DNA of 12,117 nt from CAXRGH01 sp964230195 (GTDB lineage: Bacteria; Pseudomonadota; Gammaproteobacteria; Enterobacterales; Alteromonadaceae): positions 1-12,117 of the forward strand of contig CAXRGH010000005.1 in the NCBI GenBank assembly GCA_964230195.1, in the 5' to 3' direction. The notes beneath the pieces were generated by a model. It was not told where the DNA came from. It searched no databases and saw nothing but the letters and a program-made list of their open reading frames with translations. This document shows positions 1 through 6,500 of this stretch, piece after piece (position 1 is the first letter of the stretch; each line of letters opens with the position of its first letter). The position numbers were made by a program, and so were the translations under genes.

Positions 1-787
1 GTTTAAATTGATGGATGCTAGGGATATCCAAACCTGAATTCGAAAGAATGCCGCCTTTTGAATCACTAACCGCAACGATACAGAAACCAGCTTCAGAAAG
101 TAGTCGGGCGCAATGATACCCCCCATTGCCAAAACCTTGAACAGCGACTGTAATTTTGTCAGGCTCAAGATTGAGTTGACGTGCAAGTTGCATGGCGCAC
201 AAATAAGTCCCCCGGCCGGTAGCATCTTGCCTGCCCAACGTGCCGCCTAACGCAACCGGTTTTCCAGTAACGGTTGATTGACCAACCGCAGGAAATAACA
301 TGCGATATTCGTTGTCCATCCACCCCATAATACGCTCGTTGGTATAAACGTCAGGTGCAGGAATATCAATGTCTGGTCCTATGAAACCCGACATACTGCG
401 GATGTAACCGCGAGAAAGCCGCTCCAGTTCTAACTTTGATAACGCTTTAGGATCGACTTGCACTCCCCCTTTTCCGCCGCCAAAAGGAAGCCCAAGCGCA
501 GCGCATTTAATTGACATCCAGAGCGCTAATGCCTTGACTTCATCTTCTGTAACACTGGGATGAAATCGAACTCCGCCTTTGGTAGGGCCAAGAGTGTCGT
601 TATAGCGACAGCGATACGCTGGAAAGTACCGTAACTCGCCGTTATCCATTCTCACTGCAATATGAGTTTCCAGGGTCGCCATCGGATGCAGTAGCATCTT
701 AGCCGTTTGTGGGTCAATGTTGGCCTTGGCTGCATACAGGTTTAACCGCTCAATCGCTTCATCAAAAACCGAAATTTGGTGAGACAT
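1..787 (-). CDS. Glutamate dehydrogenase (Glu/Leu/Phe/Val dehydrogenase family), N-terminal part, truncated by window edge
   Basis: Cytosolic enzyme that reversibly deaminates glutamate to 2-oxoglutarate with NAD(P). The frame is open from an ATG at 787 to the window edge (262 codons). The family's full length is roughly 410-450 residues, so the C-terminal third or more is missing. Visible landmarks are GPTKGGVRFHP with the substrate Lys at about residue 70, PFGGGKGG with the catalytic Lys at about 106, IPAPDVYT with the catalytic Asp at about 146, and the Rossmann motif VQGFGNGG at about 216-223, followed by SDSKGG. A perfect Shine-Dalgarno AGGAGGA (794-800) six bases upstream fixes the start. 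The gene is divergent from the MipA-like gene, with 233 bp between them. The family also contains leucine, phenylalanine and valine dehydrogenases. The sequence favours glutamate, but substrate and cofactor cannot be settled from this fragment. Confidence 0.93.
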   Translation of the reverse strand, partial: MSHQISVFDEAIERLNLYAAKANIDPQTAKMLLHPMATLETHIAVRMDNGELRYFPAYRCRYNDTLGPTKGGVRFHPSVTEDEVKALALWMSIKCAALGLPFGGGKGGVQVDPKALSKLELERLSRGYIRSMSGFIGPDIDIPAPDVYTNERIMGWMDNEYRMLFPAVGQSTVTGKPVALGGTLGRQDATGRGTYLCAMQLARQLNLEPDKITVAVQGFGNGGYHCARLLSEAGFCIVAVSDSKGGILSNSGLDIPSIHQFK

Positions 788-1020
788 ATCTAGTCCTCCT
801 TCGCATCAACAATTGTGTATACGGACCAAGAAATGAAAATGAATAAGGGTAAAGTTCAAGACAAAATTGATTTTTTGTAACACTTTGTTTACAAGTTGAC
901 GCCGAATATGGGGAAGGGATTTCCATACTTTCCGTTTAAATTTGGAGTAGACGCGATTAGAGTGAGCTTTTTTACCGATAAGACGTAAACAGCTCCGAAT
1001 TTATAGAGGGGTTTTTATTA
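788..1020. other. Divergent intergenic region between glutamate dehydrogenase and the MipA-like gene
   Basis: Both genes fire away from this 233-bp stretch. It holds the dehydrogenase ribosome binding site (794-800), a TGTAA/TTACA palindrome (876-893), and a GAGGGG ribosome binding site (about 1005-1010) nine to ten bases before the MipA-like ATG. I could not find a sigma-70 promoter with acceptable spacing in either direction: TTGACG at 896-901 has no matching -10. No small ORF or RNA is evident. Confidence 0.5.
876..893. promoter_or_regulatory. Imperfect palindrome TGTAAC-N6-TTTACA, possible TyrR-like or other regulator site
   Basis: The arms TGTAAC and TTTACA are separated by six bases (ACTTTG). 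This is the geometry of the TyrR box (TGTAAA-N6-TTTACA) with a single mismatch. It sits 89 bp before the dehydrogenase start and 128 bp before the MipA-like start. An amino-acid-responsive regulator would suit a glutamate dehydrogenase, but the assignment rests only on consensus resemblance in AT-rich DNA. Confidence 0.3.
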
Positions 1021-1806
1021 ATGTATCAACAAATTAGAAGATTAATTAAGTTTACAATTGCACTGACGGCTGTGTTGTCTGGGTCGGTGCTTGCTCAATC
1101 AACTGAACGTGGAGAAGCGCGCGAGCGAATTGATCCTTATGGATGGGTTTATGGTGCAGCGCTAAACGTTAACCAGCAACTCTACAAGGGGTTTGAGCAG
1201 AGAACTATGTTATTTCCGCTAATCGGTTATCGTGGAAAACGGTTTGAATTGTATGGTCCTTTCATGCGTTACCGTCTAGCAGATGCGGGTAATTGGCAAT
1301 TTTCAGCCAATGTATCGCCTCGATTTAATGGCTTTGAAGCTGAGGACAGCCCCACCTTTGAGGGAATGGAAAAGCGAAAAACATCATTGGACGCAGGGTT
1401 CGGTGCGCGCTACGAATGGAACGATTACCGATTCTCCGTCAATGGGATGGCTGATGTACTTAATGCTTCATCTGGTACTGAGTTATCAGCAGGCTTCAGT
1501 AAAGTCTACAATGTAGGTCCAATTTTTATAGAGCCAAATATTTCGATCTCATCCCAAGATGCTGAATTAGTTGACTATTATTACGGAGTGAGAAGCGACG
1601 AGGTGCGTGACAATCGTCCTCAATATTCCGCAGATTCAGCCGTTAATATTACTTATGGGATCTCTGTTATGACGCCCATATTCTTTAATGGACTAGCTCG
1701 AGTGATGTTGCAATACACAGATTTTGATACGGCGATTACTGACAGCCCCTTGGTAGAGGGTAACAGTGGGGTCAGTATGATGTTGATGTATTCAAAGATG
1801 CTCTAA
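1021..1806 (+). CDS. MipA/OmpV family outer-membrane protein
   Basis: A 261-residue beta-barrel protein of the MipA/OmpV family (MltA-interacting scaffold and OmpV-like outer-membrane proteins). Residues 1-25 form a signal peptide: a basic start (RRLIK), a hydrophobic core, then VLAQS with cleavage likely after VLA. The mature part alternates aromatic and polar residues as membrane strands do. It contains the family hallmark segment YYGVRSDEVR followed by NRPQYSADSAVN (about residues 187-208), and the last strand ends MLMYSKML. The length is typical for the family. The start is supported by GAGGGG upstream. Members have been linked to murein synthesis complexes, osmotic or antibiotic stress and adhesion, but the particular role cannot be read here. 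It stands alone: the chemoreceptor gene follows after 102 bp, and a shared transcript is possible but not shown. Confidence 0.88.
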   Translation: MYQQIRRLIKFTIALTAVLSGSVLAQSTERGEARERIDPYGWVYGAALNVNQQLYKGFEQRTMLFPLIGYRGKRFELYGPFMRYRLADAGNWQFSANVSPRFNGFEAEDSPTFEGMEKRKTSLDAGFGARYEWNDYRFSVNGMADVLNASSGTELSAGFSKVYNVGPIFIEPNISISSQDAELVDYYYGVRSDEVRDNRPQYSADSAVNITYGISVMTPIFFNGLARVMLQYTDFDTAITDSPLVEGNSGVSMMLMYSKML

Positions 1807-1838
1807 TGGAACCAACTCGCTGCCAGTAAGTGCAAGCG

Positions 1839-1847
1839 TGATAATAA
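1839..1847 (+). promoter_or_regulatory. Possible extended -10 promoter before the chemoreceptor gene
   Basis: TGA-TAATAA (1839-1847) resembles an extended -10 element, about 60 bp before the chemoreceptor ATG. No convincing -35 box is present, so this is a weak call. Transcription could instead continue from the MipA-like gene, since no clear terminator separates them. Confidence 0.22.
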
Positions 1848-1908
1848 AACTCTATGACTGTGTGAACAGGAAGTCACCTTTCGTTAGCAATTTAAGGTCA
1901 ATGACTTC

Positions 1909-4041
1909 ATGTTCAAGCAAAAAGTGGCAAACCGTATTTCTCGTAAAATCATTGGTATGGTGATAGCAGTGATACTGTTTGTCGTTCTGGGCAACATAGT
2001 GATCGCTCGCTATGGTATGGATCAGATTACAGATAACGTCCAACAACAGACATCTCAGGCATTGCTCGATAATGCCTTATCGTTAATGAAATCTGAGTCT
2101 CTTGTCCAAACAGAAATTGTTGCGCGGACGGTAGAAAATGCTATCAGTGTTGCAGAAACCTTTGCTGCAGATCTTGCCTTCCTTCAAAGCACATATCAAG
2201 ATTTTGGTTTAAGTCATGAGCAGGCGCGTGAAGCACTACTAATTAAAGTGAAGAGCGTACTCGCTTACCATCAACAATATACAGGGGTTATGACCCCTAT
2301 GAAGCCCAATAGTTTTGGCAATGATAAACCTTTCGCAAGCGATGACGACAGTAACATGCAACGCGGCATGCTGAATAGCGGACGTGTTGCTCCGTATTGG
2401 TATTTTGACAATGGCAGACTTGCTCTGGATTGGGTTAACTCAGTGATAGATGAGTCTAAGAATGGTTACTATCGTTGTCCCGAACGGACGCGAGGAGCTT
2501 GTCTAGTTGACCCTGACAGCTTTGAAATCAATGGTGAGCAGGTGTTGTTGACAACCGTGTCGGTTCCTATTAGTAATTCAAATGGGTTCCAAGGTGTTGT
2601 CGGGATAGATTTTGATGTCAACTTTGTTACTGCAATGTTGGCAGAGAGTGATCGGTCGTTGTTTGATGGTCAAGGTGAAGTCCTTCTTCTCAGTAATAGT
2701 GGCAGTATTATTGGTTATAGCGAAGATCAAAGTGTGATCGGTGAATCTGTCACAACAGCGCTACCGGACATTGCTCCCTGGTTATCCAAAGGGAGAGATA
2801 GTGCGGAAGGTGTCGTAGTTTCACACAACGAGAAGATGGCTCAAGTGGTGACTCGGACTCGAATTGAAGGTGTCGATAAACAATGGTTTTTGATTGTTCG
2901 TGTACCAAGTGAAATTATTCAGATGACAGCGAACACCATCACTGACGACATAAGCCAAGCCGCAGCAGAGAACACCAGAGATATGTTGTTGATTACGCTA
3001 TTAGTGACACTGGTTGCCCTGTATTTTGCCTACCTTCTGAGCACGAAAATTGTTCGACCCATTATGACAATTCGCGATGTTGCCGAGGATATTGCTCGGG
3101 GAGAGGGTGATCTGAGTCGTCAAATAGAGGTGAAGACCTCAGATGAAAGTGGTGAATTAGCACGTTGGATTAATGTATTCATTAATAACATTGCTGCAAT
3201 GGTGAAGCAGATCAATCATGTATCCATTACCATTAATGAGACAGCAGGCAAAACTGAGGAGCTCATCGGTCAATGCCACGGCCAACTGAATGGAAATAAG
3301 GAAACCTTAGTGAGAATCGTGGATGATGCCAAGCATATGTCGCAAGCCTCATTAGAAGTGACAGAAAATATTCAAAACGTGTCTGTGGTCTCACAACAAA
3401 CCAATCATAAAGCACTGAATGGGCAACAAGGCATGAAAAGTCTCGTGGGTTCAATTCATCAGGTAAATACTGAAGTGGAAACTGCCAGTGATGTGATTGA
3501 AAGTTTGAGTACGAATATTGCTCAGATTCATGAAGTACTCAGCAGTATTCAGGCGATTGCCGACCAAACCAATCTATTAGCACTCAATGCCGCGATTGAG
3601 GCTGCTCGTGCGGGTGAGCAGGGTAGAGGGTTCGCCGTAGTTGCTGATGAAGTGCGTACGTTGGCTGCAAATACACAGCAAGCGGTTGAACAAACGAAAA
3701 ACATGATTTCACAAATCAAACATGACTCAGACAGTGCCGTTAACGCTATGGAGAAAGGCACTTCCTTAACGAAGGAAACACTTTCCCTTGCGAATGAAAC
3801 TGATGCCAGCTTCGAAGAAATCATTGGTTCAATGCAAAACATCGGTGAAATGACTGAAATTATTGCCGCAGCTGCTGAAGAACAATCTTTACTGACTAAA
3901 ACGATGTCAGACGACATTGGCGGTATGAGTGATGAGTTGACTGAGGTGGTTAGCAACGTCACTGAACTTAATGACCGATCAGCAGAACTTAAGCACAGCA
4001 GCCTCTCTTTAGCAGGGCAAGTGGCTCGGTTTAAATTCTAA
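1909..4041 (+). CDS. Methyl-accepting chemotaxis protein with periplasmic Cache-type sensor
   Basis: A complete 710-residue transmembrane chemoreceptor. TM1 spans about residues 14-33. A long periplasmic domain of about 320 residues follows, then TM2 at about 358-378, a HAMP linker to about 432, and a coiled-coil signalling domain. The highly conserved hairpin tip that contacts CheA/CheW starts at D552 (DQTNLLALNAAIEAARAGEQ) and runs through GRGFAVVADEVRTLA. The sensor's size and the pattern DWVNS..., ...LLTTVSVPI... and GVVGIDFDV fit a double-Cache (dCache_1) fold, which often binds amino acids or other small molecules. The ligand here is unknown. C190 and C198 lie close together in the sensor and may form a disulfide. 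The C-terminus is ...VARFKF with no CheR-binding pentapeptide. ATG 1909 has AAGG 11 bases upstream. It is a single gene, not linked to other che genes in the window. Confidence 0.96.
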   Translation: MFKQKVANRISRKIIGMVIAVILFVVLGNIVIARYGMDQITDNVQQQTSQALLDNALSLMKSESLVQTEIVARTVENAISVAETFAADLAFLQSTYQDFGLSHEQAREALLIKVKSVLAYHQQYTGVMTPMKPNSFGNDKPFASDDDSNMQRGMLNSGRVAPYWYFDNGRLALDWVNSVIDESKNGYYRCPERTRGACLVDPDSFEINGEQVLLTTVSVPISNSNGFQGVVGIDFDVNFVTAMLAESDRSLFDGQGEVLLLSNSGSIIGYSEDQSVIGESVTTALPDIAPWLSKGRDSAEGVVVSHNEKMAQVVTRTRIEGVDKQWFLIVRVPSEIIQMTANTITDDISQAAAENTRDMLLITLLVTLVALYFAYLLSTKIVRPIMTIRDVAEDIARGEGDLSRQIEVKTSDESGELARWINVFINNIAAMVKQINHVSITINETAGKTEELIGQCHGQLNGNKETLVRIVDDAKHMSQASLEVTENIQNVSVVSQQTNHKALNGQQGMKSLVGSIHQVNTEVETASDVIESLSTNIAQIHEVLSSIQAIADQTNLLALNAAIEAARAGEQGRGFAVVADEVRTLAANTQQAVEQTKNMISQIKHDSDSAVNAMEKGTSLTKETLSLANETDASFEEIIGSMQNIGEMTEIIAAAAEEQSLLTKTMSDDIGGMSDELTEVVSNVTELNDRSAELKHSSLSLAGQVARFKF

Positions 4042-4069
4042 GTGCTGGGAAAAGAGACCAGTGATGAGT

Positions 4070-4093
4070 AAAAAGCCGCATTGAATGCGGCTT
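4070..4093. terminator. Hairpin terminator between convergent genes
   Basis: An 8-bp stem (AAGCCGCA 4073-4080 with TGCGGCTT 4086-4093, loop TTGAA). Read on the minus strand, the stem runs into TTTTT (4074-4070), which gives a good intrinsic terminator for the DUF2884 gene. On the plus strand the tail is only TTCTGTTT, so termination of the chemoreceptor gene is probably weaker. A second small 6-bp hairpin (CACATC 4125-4130 / GATGTG 4134-4139) lies between it and the end of the minus-strand gene. Confidence 0.75.
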
Positions 4094-4151
4094 CTGTTTG
4101 AGTAAATCACTGAGTTAACTATCACACATCCAAGATGTGATTTAGCTGGGA

Positions 4152-4979
4152 TTATTTGAGTCTTTTATCTTTAGGAATGATTTGAGATTGTTTTGAAATA
4201 ATGTCCCACGACTGCATTGATGGATGATGTTTTGCTAATTTTTGCTCAATGCCATCAATTTTTGCGAGGTTGTCGCAAAGTTTTAATGCCTGTTCTTCAA
4301 TCACTTGACCATGTTCGTCTGTATAGGCTTCAACTTTGCTTGTTGCTTTCTCAATATCTCCAATAACCTCAAAGAATGAGCGTTCACTGTCTTTGTGATT
4401 AGAGAAGGCATTACCAATAATATCGCCTACAGTATCGCCAATGAGATCGCCAAACGCATCACTTGGGGCCATGTTCAAAGAAGAACCTGTTTCATTGTTG
4501 TCAGCCGTAATCTTGAAGTGAAAATTACCCTGAGCATCGTAAAAGGTTTCATCAATTATGGTTTCAGTTAACGTCGCAATTTTGGCCTTAGATGCTTCTA
4601 CTTCGTCTATGTTGAACATTGCATGCATCACGTGGGAGATGGCTTTCTCTGCTAGGCCAAGGCTATTGGCTGTGATTACCTCCACTTGCTTTGCAGTATT
4701 TTGAATCTCAGACCGATAGGCTCCAAAGTCTTGTCGTTCACTAGCGTTTAATGTCAACTTTTCTCCATCGACAAACACATTATCACGGTTATCAACTCTT
4801 AAATTTTTACCTTGTTTGTTGGTAATTGAAATCTCTTCAAGTGAAATATCGAGATCGGATTCAATGGTGTAACCACAATGTTCTTTAGATTGGTTCTTTT
4901 CTTTCATCGTGCTGGCGTGGGCGCTCGGCAAATGAATCAGTATTATCCCGCTAAAGATTAAGGTAAATAAGGTACGCAT
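4152..4979 (-). CDS. DUF2884 (YggN-like) periplasmic protein
   Basis: A 275-residue exported protein of unknown function. The start is placed at ATG 4979 (MRTLFTLIF...), because GGAGA lies five bases upstream and the translation begins directly with a signal peptide (residues 1-22, ending SAHAS). A TTG-initiated extension to 5033 would put 18 extra residues before the signal and is unlikely. The order of features matches DUF2884/YggN: a Cys-containing N-terminus (HCGYTIESD), the segment NLRVDNRDNVFVDGEKLTL (recalling the family's L.I...G.V..NG..L.L pattern), a helical middle, FHFKITADN, a glycine-rich helix (IGDTVGDIIGNAF), and a second Cys near the C-terminus (KLCDNLAKID). The two Cys probably form a disulfide in the periplasm. 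The gene is convergent with the chemoreceptor and apparently monocistronic. The family identification is from memory of the fold pattern and is fairly sure. Confidence 0.75.
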   Translation of the reverse strand: MRTLFTLIFSGIILIHLPSAHASTMKEKNQSKEHCGYTIESDLDISLEEISITNKQGKNLRVDNRDNVFVDGEKLTLNASERQDFGAYRSEIQNTAKQVEVITANSLGLAEKAISHVMHAMFNIDEVEASKAKIATLTETIIDETFYDAQGNFHFKITADNNETGSSLNMAPSDAFGDLIGDTVGDIIGNAFSNHKDSERSFFEVIGDIEKATSKVEAYTDEHGQVIEEQALKLCDNLAKIDGIEQKLAKHHPSMQSWDIISKQSQIIPKDKRLK

Positions 4980-5261
4980 ACTTTTCTCCATATTAATGCA
5001 ACAAACCACTTGAGCCTCTGGTGACTGCAACAATGGTTATTGTAAATATTATTAATCCAATCGATTGATTGTGAATCCGTTACCGTCTTCATTGTCTACG
5101 ATACTATCACAACCTGACTCAGCTTAAGATAGCAAATATAGCGCCACATTTTGAAGGCAGTAACCTTATGTTTATTCAATGATTTTTTTGTTTGTGGTTT
5201 TTTGGAACTGGATTGCTGGGGAAAATGACCACCTCTTCGCGTATTTTGCTAATGATTCGGC
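4980..5261. other. AT-rich gene-free stretch between the DUF2884 gene and the end of the sugar-acid operon
   Basis: This 282-bp stretch holds the promoter candidate for the DUF2884 gene (5046-5075) and the 3' tail of the CBM9 gene's transcript. No clear intrinsic terminator was found for the operon: the A/T-rich segment 5179-5203 gives A-runs rather than a U-tract on the minus strand. No further gene is seen. Confidence 0.5.
5046..5075 (-). promoter_or_regulatory. Candidate sigma-70 promoter for the DUF2884 gene
   Basis: On the minus strand, TTCACA (5075-5070) and TAATAT (5051-5046) are separated by 18 bp, which would give a 5' leader of about 60 bases. The spacer contains the near-palindrome AATCAATCGATTGGATT (5069-5053), which could be a regulator site. 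Only box similarity supports this. Confidence 0.35.
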
Positions 5262-5993
5262 TTATTTGATGAATTCCCATTGTTCAAACGTTGACGCGTC
5301 TATGTAACCTCTATTTTTAGTGCCATTGACTGGAGTGATGTCGTTAGAACCAACAAAATGCTCACGCCCATTACCCTTGTCGTTATCACAATATGCCAGC
5401 ATGAAACCAATCTTCATTTGGGGTGAGAGAGCCAATGATTTATGCGTTTCTGGTTGATGTTCGTTATATGTTTCTGGATATAACGTAATGGCTGCCTCCC
5501 AAATGATGTCATTTTGTTGGTTGCGTTGCCAACGACTGGTGACGTGATCAAACAACCTGGGCTGACCGTCGAGACCCATATCAACCACTTGGTTATCCAG
5601 CGCAATATGATAAGCAAACGCATTATGATTGTTCAAATGATTGCCACCAGATTGGTCAGGATCAATAAAAATTTCTAGGCAATCATCATCCCAATACTGT
5701 GATAATGGGTTGGGGTGTTGGTCGACTAGGCGATCATCGGTGATCCTTGCGAGCAAATATAACTTCTGAGTATCCCATATCAGTTTGAATGCCCCCGAGA
5801 AGTCCTCAGGTGTTGGAGCTTCCCCGAGCCAAACATGATTCATTGAGTACCATTCTATGTTATCCCAGATCTCGTTATCAATTTGCCCATCTATGATGGG
5901 AGATTTTGAGGTAAAGCGTATAGGCTTGTGTGTCTCATTTCCGTAGGCAAGGGTTGTGGCCAATGCAAACAGGACGATAAAAAGTGATTTCAT
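5262..5993 (-). CDS. Secreted CBM9-like carbohydrate-binding protein
   Basis: A 243-residue exported protein made almost entirely of one family-9-like carbohydrate-binding domain. A signal peptide covers residues 1-18 (MKSLFIVLFALATTLAYG). The domain shows the usual landmarks: IIDGQIDNEIW (33-43), LYLLARITDDRLV (78-90), DDDCLEIFID (102-111), and a C-terminal YCDNDKGNGREHFVGS (201-216) typical of stand-alone CBM9-like proteins. No catalytic domain, lipobox or further membrane segment is visible, so the product is probably soluble in the periplasm or secreted. Its ATG overlaps the gluconokinase TGA by four bases (ATGA, 5990-5993), implying translational coupling, and it is the last gene of the operon. 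CBM9 domains bind sugar chain ends. Given the operon, an oxidised cello-oligosaccharide is the inferred ligand, but no residue proves this. Confidence 0.8.
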   Translation of the reverse strand: MKSLFIVLFALATTLAYGNETHKPIRFTSKSPIIDGQIDNEIWDNIEWYSMNHVWLGEAPTPEDFSGAFKLIWDTQKLYLLARITDDRLVDQHPNPLSQYWDDDCLEIFIDPDQSGGNHLNNHNAFAYHIALDNQVVDMGLDGQPRLFDHVTSRWQRNQQNDIIWEAAITLYPETYNEHQPETHKSLALSPQMKIGFMLAYCDNDKGNGREHFVGSNDITPVNGTKNRGYIDASTFEQWEFIK

Positions 5994-6499
5994 TTTGTGA
6001 TTCTCAGTTGCTGTTTGGAATTTACCAGTGTCTCAATGTGGCTGAGTAAATCAGGGGCAGTTATATTAAATGCTGTGACAGGTTCGTCGGCTTTGATGGT
6101 CTCTAACTGTTCAAATTGGCTTTTTAGCAGTGCAGCAGTCATAAAATGATTCTTTCTTTGACATAATCTGTGTTTGATTGTCTCAAAATCACCTTCAAGG
6201 TGAATAAAGTGGGTATTAAAATCCAATTGCAAGAAGCGCCTTCTATGAGCCTCTCTTAGCCCCGAATAGGATAGAACCAGATCAGAATCAACGCGACTAA
6301 TGGCTTCAAATAATCGTTCCAGCCAAGGCTCTCTATCAACATCCGTTAACGGAATGCCACTTGCCATTTTCTTTTTTGCTTCATCACTATGATAGTCATC
6401 TGCTTCAATCCAGGGTATATCAAATTGGCTGGCGATAAAATTAGCCACTGTTGACTTACCGCAACCACTTACCCCCATAATAATGAATAGATTTTTCAT
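5990..6499 (-). CDS. gntK: Gluconokinase
   Basis: A 169-residue cytosolic kinase that phosphorylates D-gluconate to 6-phosphogluconate with ATP, feeding the pentose phosphate and Entner-Doudoroff routes. Walker A is MGVSGCGKST (8-17). The GntK signatures EADDYHS (32-38), GIPLTDVDREPWL (48-60) and HFM..ALLKSQFEQLE (118-133) are all present. The segment normally written CSALK..YR..LR appears as SYSGLREAHRRRFL, a variant. The start is set at ATG 6499 because GGAGG (6506-6510) lies six bases upstream. A TTG at 6520 would only add seven residues overlapping the phosphorylase gene. One base separates it from the GH94 stop codon, and its own stop overlaps the CBM9 gene. Sitting directly after a GH94 phosphorylase, it argues that the phosphorylase releases gluconate. 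Confidence 0.93.
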   Translation of the reverse strand: MKNLFIIMGVSGCGKSTVANFIASQFDIPWIEADDYHSDEAKKKMASGIPLTDVDREPWLERLFEAISRVDSDLVLSYSGLREAHRRRFLQLDFNTHFIHLEGDFETIKHRLCQRKNHFMTAALLKSQFEQLETIKADEPVTAFNITAPDLLSHIETLVNSKQQLRITK

Positions 6500-6500
6500 A

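Noticed and set aside
3549..3962. Long open frame antisense to the chemoreceptor signalling domain (minus strand)
   Set aside because: It mirrors the strongly biased, repetitive coding of the MCP hairpin region. The Ser/Ala/Val-rich translation has no recognisable domain and the sense gene is certain.
4121..4141. Second terminator or operator at the ATCACACATC...GATGTGAT repeat
   Set aside because: Only six bases pair cleanly, the loop is three bases and there is no U-tract on either strand. The neighbouring 4070-4093 hairpin already explains termination.
4980..5033. TTG-initiated 18-residue extension of the DUF2884 protein
   Set aside because: It would place extra residues before a clear signal peptide, while ATG 4979 has GGAGA at ideal spacing.
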